Positions 1 through 5,844 of a DNA stretch of 7,315 bases are shown one piece after another. A program made the translations under genes and the position numbers. The stretch's first letter is position 1. Every line of letters starts with the position of its first letter. Source of the stretch: Clostridia bacterium (lineage in GTDB: Bacteria > Bacillota > Clostridia > Oscillospirales > Acutalibacteraceae). The stretch lies in assembly GCA_900768035.1 (NCBI GenBank), contig CAAGBH010000105.1, positions 1-7,315 of the forward strand. The letters are read 5' to 3'. The notes under the pieces are model-generated. The model made no database searches, had not been told where the DNA came from, and saw only the letters and a program-made list of their open reading frames with translations.

Positions 1-1
1 A

Positions 2-1969
2 AACCGCGATAATACCTTTGTTACAAGATTTGGAACAGTTGATGTAGGTGATGCTTTTTCCTTTGAAGAAGAAGTTAAGAAAGGCTCATATATAAGTTCA
101 AGGGTAAGTGATGTTACAACTCGTGGCAAAGAAATAGTTAGAAGTGCTGTACCTATAAAGGTTGGCGATGAAACGGTGGGTATTTTATACGGCGTTATTC
201 AACTTGATGAAATCGGTGCTAAATACAAACAAATGGCTAAAGACCTTGATGCTCAGTTATTCGTGTACGATAAAGCATCCGGCGATTTAATTATAGATAA
301 CATACATAACCACCTAGGGAATATATCTTTTTTGGAAGACCGCAAGTATAACAATGGTTCTTCTTATGAAGAGTTTTCCAAAAATGATAAAGGTTTTATA
401 TCATTTGCATCGGCATACAAGGATGAAAATGCTTATATGCATTACTCTACCATTGATGAAATTGGTTGGATGATTGCTCTTGTAAGATATGATTCGCAGG
501 TATTCGCCGCTGTAAGAGATTTAACACAAATATTATTGATTGTTTTCTTTACAATGCTTATTGTTATTTTTGCATATATACTTGTTTTGATGACAAGTGA
601 GCAACAGATTAATCAGGTAACGTCATCTGCATCCGATATCAGAAAGGTGCTTTTGGAAACATCGGGAGAGAATGATAATATTTTAGAATCCTTAAAACAG
701 GTTTGCATTTTTGCTAAGGCAAGAGCGGCAATATTTTTCAATACAGACGGAGAAAATTACAGATATATTGCAAAAGGTGGCTTACTAGATGCTAATGACC
801 AAAAGTATATAAGGGCGGAACTAGTTAGATATGTTTCCGAATTGCACAGTATGAAGGGCAAGGTTCTAAATATTCTTTCTATCAGGCCAACAAAACATTT
901 GTATGAAACCAATTCTGCATTTTATAATTTCTTAAAGAAAAACAATATTTTTGATATTTCACTTTCCGGTACAGTGAACGGCACAAATCATATTACTGTT
1001 TTAGCAGTGTTTAATGCCAAACGTGGAAATCAAGTAAGAATACTTGCCGAGAAGATATCAGCTTGTTTCTCTATGGCGTTGTATAATAAGAATTATCTTA
1101 ACAGAACAAAACTTATTGCAACAACAGACTCCCTTACAGGAGCCTTAAATCGTGTTGCATATAAGAATGATTTGCGTGTTTTAGAAACGGAAAAGAACAC
1201 AAATGTTGCATGTGTTTATATAGATGTTAACGAATTGCATCTTATTAATAATAAGTATGGTCACGCGACCGGCGATGAGATGCTAATATACATAGCAAAC
1301 ACATTAAAAGACGTGTTTTATGGTTATAATGTTTACCGTATGGGCGGAGATGAGTTTTTAGTGTTCTGTAAAAACATTACACCCGACATTATAAAGGCTA
1401 ATATTGAACGCCTGAGTAAAGAATTAAGTTTGCGAAAATACCATGTTGCAGCAGGTGTCTCTTTTAGGACACAAAATATCGATATTGAAGAAATGGTTAA
1501 AGAAGCCGAAGTCAGAATGTATGAGTCAAAGGCCGAGTACTATCAAAAGACGAAGGAATTTAATGATAATATGCCTAAAAACGAATATGTTCAGTTACAA
1601 ACTGGTATACTCGAGATTGATACAATGCTTTCTGTTCTTAAAGAGAATTATAACGGTATATATCGTGTTTCGTTAGATACTGATAAAGCCAGACGTATTT
1701 TAATGCCGGCATATTTGGGTTACAACGAAGACGAAGAGAATTTTTCAAATTTGTTTTCAAAATATGTTTCCGATTGGGTACAACCGGATTATCACAGAGC
1801 GATGATGAGTTTTCTAAACTATGAAGCGCTCAAACGTCAACTTATGGAAGGTAACTCCCCAAAAATTATGTTTAATAAAAACAACGGCGAAAGTGTTGTT
1901 TTAACCATTTACAAACTCTGTGACGGAGAAACGGTAGCAAATACCCTTTGGGTGTTTGCAAAAGCATAA
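2..1969 (+). CDS. Membrane-bound diguanylate cyclase with Cache-like sensor, GAF-like, GGDEF and C-terminal PAS-like domains (5' partial)
   Basis: The reading frame is open from base 2, so the start is upstream; 655 residues are visible. A GTG at 176 opens the same frame but falls inside the sensor domain and is not a credible start. Order of parts (visible residue numbers): Cache-like extracellular sensor to about 170; one membrane segment about 175-197; GAF-like region about 223-361; GGDEF domain about 369-517; PAS-like domain about 538-655. The GGDEF motif is intact (bases 1343-1357, preceded by YRM). The usual SLTGALNR, YIDVNELHLIN and GHATGDE elements are present, keeping the metal- and GTP-binding Asp and Asn positions, so the enzyme should make cyclic di-GMP from two GTP. 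The inhibitory RxxD site is absent: FYGY stands at that position (residues 439-442). Catalysis would be cytoplasmic under control of an outside ligand. The GAF and PAS calls rest on general sequence character and are less certain. Confidence 0.9.
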   Translation, partial: NRDNTFVTRFGTVDVGDAFSFEEEVKKGSYISSRVSDVTTRGKEIVRSAVPIKVGDETVGILYGVIQLDEIGAKYKQMAKDLDAQLFVYDKASGDLIIDNIHNHLGNISFLEDRKYNNGSSYEEFSKNDKGFISFASAYKDENAYMHYSTIDEIGWMIALVRYDSQVFAAVRDLTQILLIVFFTMLIVIFAYILVLMTSEQQINQVTSSASDIRKVLLETSGENDNILESLKQVCIFAKARAAIFFNTDGENYRYIAKGGLLDANDQKYIRAELVRYVSELHSMKGKVLNILSIRPTKHLYETNSAFYNFLKKNNIFDISLSGTVNGTNHITVLAVFNAKRGNQVRILAEKISACFSMALYNKNYLNRTKLIATTDSLTGALNRVAYKNDLRVLETEKNTNVACVYIDVNELHLINNKYGHATGDEMLIYIANTLKDVFYGYNVYRMGGDEFLVFCKNITPDIIKANIERLSKELSLRKYHVAAGVSFRTQNIDIEEMVKEAEVRMYESKAEYYQKTKEFNDNMPKNEYVQLQTGILEIDTMLSVLKENYNGIYRVSLDTDKARRILMPAYLGYNEDEENFSNLFSKYVSDWVQPDYHRAMMSFLNYEALKRQLMEGNSPKIMFNKNNGESVVLTIYKLCDGETVANTLWVFAKA

Positions 1970-1974
1970 ATTTA

Positions 1975-2003
1975 TTGACAAATACGAATCATTGCAATAT
2001 ACT
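1975..2003 (+). promoter_or_regulatory. Sigma-A type promoter driving the riboswitch leader
   Basis: A perfect -35 box TTGACA (1975-1980) is followed by exactly 17 bases and the -10 box TATACT (1998-2003, five of six consensus bases). It starts 5 bases after the cyclase stop codon. Transcription should begin near 2008-2011, only about 10 bases before the riboswitch core, which fits the way such leaders are usually built. It gives the downstream genes their own transcript, independent of the cyclase. No operator was recognised next to it. Confidence 0.8.
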
Positions 2004-2011
2004 GTTAGTAT

Positions 2012-2093
2012 GAATATTAGCAAAACCAATGAAAATTGGCGACGCAAAGCAAAGAGGCTAAGGTTTATACTATGCCAGTCCAGCTGCAATGAT
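2012..2093 (+). promoter_or_regulatory. Class I cyclic di-GMP riboswitch aptamer (GEMM-I)
   Basis: The RNA matches the GEMM-I fold element by element. AGCAAAACC (2019-2027) gives the conserved G before CAAA, equivalent to ligand-contacting G20 of the Vibrio cholerae Vc2 aptamer. CCAAT-GAAA-ATTGG (2026-2039) is a perfect hairpin with a GNRA tetraloop. GACGCAAAGC (2041-2050) is the invariant joining segment with the intercalating A (A47 equivalent at 2047). GGCTAAGG (2056-2063) and CTATGCC (2070-2076) form the second hairpin and resemble the 11-nucleotide tetraloop receptor (CCUAAG/UAUGG) that docks the GAAA loop. CAGCTGC (2081-2087) supplies the C92 equivalent at 2087. G rather than A at the G20 position favours cyclic di-GMP over the cGAMP-sensing variant. 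It lies directly upstream of a phosphodiesterase gene for the same nucleotide, which supports the call. Confidence 0.92.
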
Positions 2094-2137
2094 AAAAGTC
2101 TTTATTTTGGCTTTCTATTATTGCAGTTTTTTGTTTT
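2084..2137 (+). terminator. Intrinsic terminator: riboswitch expression platform
   Basis: The 5' arm 2084-2098 (CTGCAATGATAAAAG) pairs with 2112-2126 (ending TATTATTGCAG) through about 15 positions, with one A-C mismatch and G-U wobbles at two places. The loop is about 13 bases. The stem is followed directly by TTTTTTGTTTT (2127-2137). The first bases of the 5' arm, CTGCAATG, are also the 3' edge of the aptamer including the C92 equivalent. Bound aptamer and full terminator therefore cannot easily form together, and ligand binding is predicted to allow read-through. The same hairpin could also end transcripts coming from the cyclase gene. Confidence 0.85.
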
Positions 2138-2198
2138 ATCAAGGCAATATCAGCATATATTATTTAGTATCAAATATTATATAGTGGGGTAGAGTATA

Positions 2199-3038
2199 AT
2201 GGGCAATAAACTTATTGAATTATTTAAAAATGGCGCATCACATAGTTTTAAAGTTTTAAAGGAGAAAAAACTTCTCAAAAAAATTCTAACAGGGTTTGAA
2301 AATAACGAATTTGAAATGCATCTTCAGTTTATTGTAGATAATAAAAGCCAAAAACTCGTTTCGGCTGAAACACTTTCAAGATGGGTAAATTCTGAAGGTG
2401 AGACAATTTTTCCGGGAACATATATAGGTTTAATGGAAAAGTCTGGTCTTATAGTAAGGTTTGATTATTATATGTTCGAAAAGGCTTGTAAAAAGCTTAG
2501 CGAGTGGAAGGCTACTGAGTTTGATAATCTTACCTTATCTTGTAATTTGACAAGACTTACAATATCCGAAAAGGATTTTGTACAAAGAATAAAAGAAATC
2601 GTGAAAAAGTATGATTTCGATAGAAAAAAATTACTCATTGAAATTACCGAAGATTCTTTAGAGAAAAATCTGGTTACAGCAATGTATAATATTATTAAGG
2701 TGAAAGAATTAGGATTTCGTATTGCACTTGATGATATCGGTAGCGGATATACTTCATTTATTAGTTTTTGTGAATATCCTATCGATGTTATTAAACTTGA
2801 TAGAGCAATTTTACTTTTGACGGGTACGGAAAAAGGTAAAAAACTCTTTAAAGGAATAGTTTCTTTAGCGCATAATCTTAATCTTACTGTTGTGTGTGAG
2901 GGCGTTGAGACCGAAGACCAAAAAAATATGGTTGCAAACACCGAGTGCGATTATATTCAAGGTTGGTATTATTCAAAAGCAATGCCGGAAAAGAAGGCAG
3001 AAGCATTTGCAAGGGGTTATATAAACAAAATTATATAA
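2199..3038 (+). CDS. EAL-family cyclic di-GMP phosphodiesterase with ETL motif
   Basis: A 279-residue soluble protein made almost entirely of one EAL domain (about 25-275), without signal peptide, membrane segment or added sensor. It should hydrolyse cyclic di-GMP to linear pGpG in the cytoplasm. The signature is ETL (57-59) instead of EAL, keeping the metal-binding Glu. The other active-site residues are in place: Asn116 in SCNLT, Glu148 in IEITE, Asp178-Asp179 in DDIGSGYTS, Lys199 in IKLD, Glu234 in CEGVET and Gln254 in QGWYYSK. This favours an active enzyme over a degenerate binding protein. The usual QPIV near the N-terminus reads QFIV. The ATG has a GGGG ribosome site (2186-2189) at 9 bases. 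The gene lies downstream of the riboswitch terminator, so its own product would remove the riboswitch ligand. The next gene follows after 13 bases. Confidence 0.92.
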   Translation: MGNKLIELFKNGASHSFKVLKEKKLLKKILTGFENNEFEMHLQFIVDNKSQKLVSAETLSRWVNSEGETIFPGTYIGLMEKSGLIVRFDYYMFEKACKKLSEWKATEFDNLTLSCNLTRLTISEKDFVQRIKEIVKKYDFDRKKLLIEITEDSLEKNLVTAMYNIIKVKELGFRIALDDIGSGYTSFISFCEYPIDVIKLDRAILLLTGTEKGKKLFKGIVSLAHNLNLTVVCEGVETEDQKNMVANTECDYIQGWYYSKAMPEKKAEAFARGYINKII

Positions 3039-3051
3039 AGTTGGTTAAATT

Positions 3052-3594
3052 ATGGATAGCAAATTTTCTAAAGATTTATATAGATATTACGGTGAAAAAG
3101 GGGAGCCATTTGTTAAAAGGCTTCTAAGACCTGTAGAACTTAAATATATTGCTCTTTTTAGAAAAGCAAATAGTTGTAAAATTGCTCCGCTTAAGAGTTA
3201 TTACACTATAAAACTTAAACTAATGTCTTATAAGACGCACATTCAAATTCCTGTGAGAACTGAAATTGGCGAGGGATTTTATATTGGGCATAGCGGAATG
3301 GTAATTATTAACCCTGAAGCCAAAATTGGAAAAAACGTTAATATCGCAGCGGGTGTAACAATAGGATATGAAAATAGGGGAAAAAGAAAAGGAGCTCCTA
3401 CTATTGAAGGTAACTGTTGGATAGGCGCTAATTCGGTTATTGTCGGTAACGTAAAAATTGAGAAAGACGTGCTTATAGCACCGCTAACCTTTGTGAATTT
3501 TGATGTTCCTTCACATAGCATTGTAATTGGTAATCCCGCAAAAATAATTCATAAAGAAAACGCTACAAAGGATTATATTCAAAATAGTATTTAG
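3052..3594 (+). CDS. Serine acetyltransferase-like O-acetyltransferase (left-handed beta-helix)
   Basis: A 180-residue protein with hexapeptide repeats from about residue 65 to 165 (IGEGFYIGH, INPEAKIGKNVNIAAG, IGANSVIVGNVKI, then GNPAKII). This is the left-handed beta-helix of acetyl-CoA-dependent acyltransferases, closest in style to CysE-like proteins; such enzymes usually form trimers. His80 in IGHSG fits the catalytic His of CysE (His158 in E. coli). The RHPKI segment of CysE, which holds a second active-site His, reads GAPTI here (114-118). Together with the neighbouring flippase and glycosyltransferases, this suggests a sugar or glycolipid acceptor rather than serine for cysteine synthesis; that is inference. 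The N-terminal 60 residues are shorter than the helical domain of true CysE. The ATG lacks a clear Shine-Dalgarno site and lies 13 bases after the previous stop, so translation may depend on coupling. Confidence 0.85.
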   Translation: MDSKFSKDLYRYYGEKGEPFVKRLLRPVELKYIALFRKANSCKIAPLKSYYTIKLKLMSYKTHIQIPVRTEIGEGFYIGHSGMVIINPEAKIGKNVNIAAGVTIGYENRGKRKGAPTIEGNCWIGANSVIVGNVKIEKDVLIAPLTFVNFDVPSHSIVIGNPAKIIHKENATKDYIQNSI

Positions 3595-3612
3595 AAAAAG
3601 GGGGAACTTTAA

Positions 3613-5121
3613 ATGAAAAAAAAGGATAACAGAATTAAATATAATTTGATATCTGGCATAGTTTATCAGGTTATCCTAATCGTTTTAAGTTTCCTTCTTC
3701 CAAGGTTATACTTAGAAAATTTTGGCTCTGAAGTTAATGGAGTACTTTCGACCATAAAGCAAATATTCGTTTATATGTTTTTGCTTGAATCGGGTGTAGG
3801 ACTAGCCACTACCCAAGCTTTATATAAACCTGTTGCCGAAAAAAACAACGGTAAGATTAGTTCAATAATTGCCGCAACCCATAAATTTTACTCTAAAATA
3901 GGATTTATTTATGCTGCAATTGTGCTTGTAATAGCAATGGGTTACGAGTTTTTTGTACCAACAGGTATTGAACGCGGTGTAGTTTTCGGAATAGTAATTT
4001 TAACCGCACTTCCTGCTTTATTTAGTTATTTTGTTCAATCAAAATATAGAATACTTTTAGAAGTTGACGGTAGAAAGTATGTAATAACAAATTCCGAAAC
4101 AGTTTTGCAACTGTTATCAAATGTTGGGAAAATACTCGTTTTAATATTTTCAAACAGCCTTATTCTTATTCAGTTGGTTTACTGTGTTTTATCATTGATT
4201 CAATTAGGATATGTATATATCCACGCAAAGCGTAGATATAAGTGGCTCGATCTTAAAGCAAAACCCGATTATGTGGCCGTTTCCCAAAGAAAATCGGTTC
4301 TTGTACATCAGGTTTCAGGAATGGTATTTAATAATACAGATGTTTTACTTTTATCCTTCCTTACCGACTTTAAGCTTGTTAGCGTTTATACGATTTATAA
4401 CATTTTCTTTTCTCAGGTGCAAGCATTTATAACAAGCATTATTTCGGGTTTTAGTTTTGCACTCGGGCAAATGTTCCATACCGATAGGGAGAAGTTTTTG
4501 AAGGTTTATAATGTTTATGAAACCATCTACATAATGTCAACCTTTATAATCTACACGCTTATGGCGGTTTTCCTCTTACCTTTAATTCAGATATACACAA
4601 GTGGAATTAACGACGCCAATTATACAAATGTTTATCTTGTAATTTTGTTTGTTATTATGAATTTATTAGCAAATGGAAAATTACCGTCAAACCACGTGCT
4701 TGAATATTCAGGTAAGTTTGAAGAAACACGCTCCCACGCGATTATCGAAATGATAATCAATATTGTTGTGTCGGTAGTGGCAATTCTGCTTTGGGGTATT
4801 TGCGGTGCAATTCTTGGCACGATAGTTGCTCTTTTATATAGGGGAACTATGATGATTTACTATTCAAATAAAAAGGTTTTAGATAGAAGCAGTTTTGCAA
4901 CATATAAGATTTGGCTTGTAAACGGTGCAGTATTTACAGCAATAATGCTAATCTTCTTTGTTGATAGTTTTTGTGGGCTTTCTTTTCTTAATTTGTTAAT
5001 TAAGGGAATTATTCATTCACTTTGGATAATACCTTTGTATTTTTTAGTGAATTTTGTTTTCTTCAAGGATACTTTCAAATATATAATTGCACTTAGGGGG
5101 AAGAAAAATGAGCATTCCTAA
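3613..5121 (+). CDS. Wzx-type polysaccharide flippase (MOP superfamily)
   Basis: A 502-residue very hydrophobic protein with about 12-14 predicted membrane segments (roughly 11-33, 44-66, 95-115, 122-141, 164-205, 232-285, 305-328, 338-356, 377-412, 434-452 and 459-483), separated by short charged loops such as HAKRRYKW. Length, layout and the N-terminal stretch (YLENFGSEVNGVLSTIKQ) fit the polysaccharide biosynthesis/O-antigen flippase family, which moves lipid-linked oligosaccharides from the inner to the outer face of the cytoplasmic membrane. No individual catalytic motif exists for this family, so substrate cannot be told. The ATG has a strong AAGGGGG site (3598-3604). The last 14 bases overlap the next gene, indicating tight co-translation with the glycosyltransferase that probably helps build the cargo. 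Confidence 0.9.
   Translation: MKKKDNRIKYNLISGIVYQVILIVLSFLLPRLYLENFGSEVNGVLSTIKQIFVYMFLLESGVGLATTQALYKPVAEKNNGKISSIIAATHKFYSKIGFIYAAIVLVIAMGYEFFVPTGIERGVVFGIVILTALPALFSYFVQSKYRILLEVDGRKYVITNSETVLQLLSNVGKILVLIFSNSLILIQLVYCVLSLIQLGYVYIHAKRRYKWLDLKAKPDYVAVSQRKSVLVHQVSGMVFNNTDVLLLSFLTDFKLVSVYTIYNIFFSQVQAFITSIISGFSFALGQMFHTDREKFLKVYNVYETIYIMSTFIIYTLMAVFLLPLIQIYTSGINDANYTNVYLVILFVIMNLLANGKLPSNHVLEYSGKFEETRSHAIIEMIINIVVSVVAILLWGICGAILGTIVALLYRGTMMIYYSNKKVLDRSSFATYKIWLVNGAVFTAIMLIFFVDSFCGLSFLNLLIKGIIHSLWIIPLYFLVNFVFFKDTFKYIIALRGKKNEHS
5095..5101 (+). promoter_or_regulatory. Ribosome binding site fixing the GT32 start
   Basis: AGGGGGA lies 6 bases before the ATG at 5108, inside the 3' end of the flippase gene. 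It decides in favour of the ATG (protein starting MSIPKVIHY, the usual start of this family) over the in-frame TTG at 5087. Confidence 0.75.
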
Positions 5122-5842
5122 GGTAATTCATTATTGTTGGTTTGGTAAAGGCGATATGCCAAAACTCGCAAAAAAGTGTATTAAAAGTTGGAAAAAATAT
5201 TGTCCCGATTATGAATTTGTTTTGCACACTGAAGATAATTTTGACCTGACTCAAAACCGATATATGCGAGAAGCATATGAGGCGGGGAAGTGGGCATTTG
5301 TAAGTGATTATGCAAGGCTAAAAATAATTTATGATAACGGCGGAATATATCTTGATACTGATGTTGAACTTATAAAATCCATTGATGATTTAGTAAGACT
5401 TAAAGGTTTTATGGGGTTTGATGAAAAGGGGATTGTAGCAACGGGGCTTGGATTTGGCGCCGAAAAGGGAAACAAAATAGTTTCTGAGTTTTTGAAAGAC
5501 TATGATGATATCCCGTTTGTTCTGCCTGACGGAAGTTTTGATTTAACCCCTTGTCCTGACCGAAATACCGAAGCTTTAAAACGACTCGGTATGGATGTAG
5601 ATAATAAAAATCAAACCTTTATGGATGTAACCTTTTTACCCGATGAATATCTTTGCCCTATGGATTATTACACAGGGAAGAAGACAATTACCGATAAAAC
5701 CTATTCAATACATCACTACTCGGCTTCTTGGACTAATTCAGTTACCAAAAGGACTACACGAATTAAGCGAATTATCGGTGTAAAAATGTATAATAAACTT
5801 TATGGAAAATTTTTGCATAAATGCAAATGGTTGGAGTGGTAA
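5108..5842 (+). CDS. GT32-family glycosyltransferase (DXD sugar-binding region, OCH1/capsule type)
   Basis: A 244-residue cytoplasmic enzyme. It begins with IPKVIHYCWFG (3-13), the typical opening of the family. It carries the signature FVSDYARLKIIY followed by GGIYLDTDVEL (64-88); the DTD at 83-85 is the DXD motif that binds the metal and nucleotide-sugar phosphates. A later HHYSASW (202-208) matches the C-terminal His-Trp element common in these proteins. The family transfers a hexose from a nucleotide sugar to a growing polysaccharide or glycolipid; the actual donor and acceptor cannot be read from sequence. The end of the protein is basic (KRTTRIKRIIGVK, KFLHKCKWLEW), suitable for membrane association. 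It overlaps the flippase gene by 14 bases, so the two are probably made together for the same surface glycan. Confidence 0.92.
   Translation: MSIPKVIHYCWFGKGDMPKLAKKCIKSWKKYCPDYEFVLHTEDNFDLTQNRYMREAYEAGKWAFVSDYARLKIIYDNGGIYLDTDVELIKSIDDLVRLKGFMGFDEKGIVATGLGFGAEKGNKIVSEFLKDYDDIPFVLPDGSFDLTPCPDRNTEALKRLGMDVDNKNQTFMDVTFLPDEYLCPMDYYTGKKTITDKTYSIHHYSASWTNSVTKRTTRIKRIIGVKMYNKLYGKFLHKCKWLEW
5833..5836 (+). promoter_or_regulatory. Ribosome binding site supporting a TTG start
   Basis: GGAG sits 8 bases before TTG 5845, within the last codons of the GT32 gene. In-frame ATGs at 5821 and 5827 have no well-spaced site, apart from a weak GGA about 14 bases before 5821. Confidence 0.5.
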
Positions 5843-5844
5843 TT

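Noticed and set aside
176..1969. Complete cyclase gene starting at GTG 176
   Set aside because: The frame stays open to base 2 and the upstream 58 codons continue the sensor domain (GKEIVRSAVPIKVGDETVGI), so the gene is truncated by the window.
2012..2093. cGAMP-sensing (GEMM-Ib) riboswitch
   Set aside because: Those variants typically have A at the position of G20; here it is G (2020), and the neighbours make and break cyclic di-GMP.
1988..2093. ATCATTGCA/TGCAATGAT as the normal outer stem (P1) of the aptamer
   Set aside because: The first strand lies between the -35 and -10 boxes, so the main transcript should not contain it. Kept only as a possibility for read-through RNA.
2005..2179. 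Near-repeat TTAGTATGAATATTA (2005-2019) and TTAGTATCAAATATTA (2164-2179)
   Set aside because: Short, imperfect and in very AT-rich DNA, with no symmetry or further copies; probably chance.
1956..2192. Small 78-codon frame on the + strand across the gap
   Set aside because: It covers the promoter, riboswitch and terminator; its protein shows no domain, and the nucleotide pattern is explained by RNA structure.
2468..2941. 157-codon frame on the - strand inside the EAL gene
   Set aside because: It is antisense to a clearly conserved domain, has low-complexity Ser/Phe/Leu content and no ribosome site; a shadow frame.
3279..3521. 80-codon frame on the - strand inside the acetyltransferase gene
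   Set aside because: It is antisense to the hexapeptide repeats, whose periodic bases keep the opposite frame open; no independent support.
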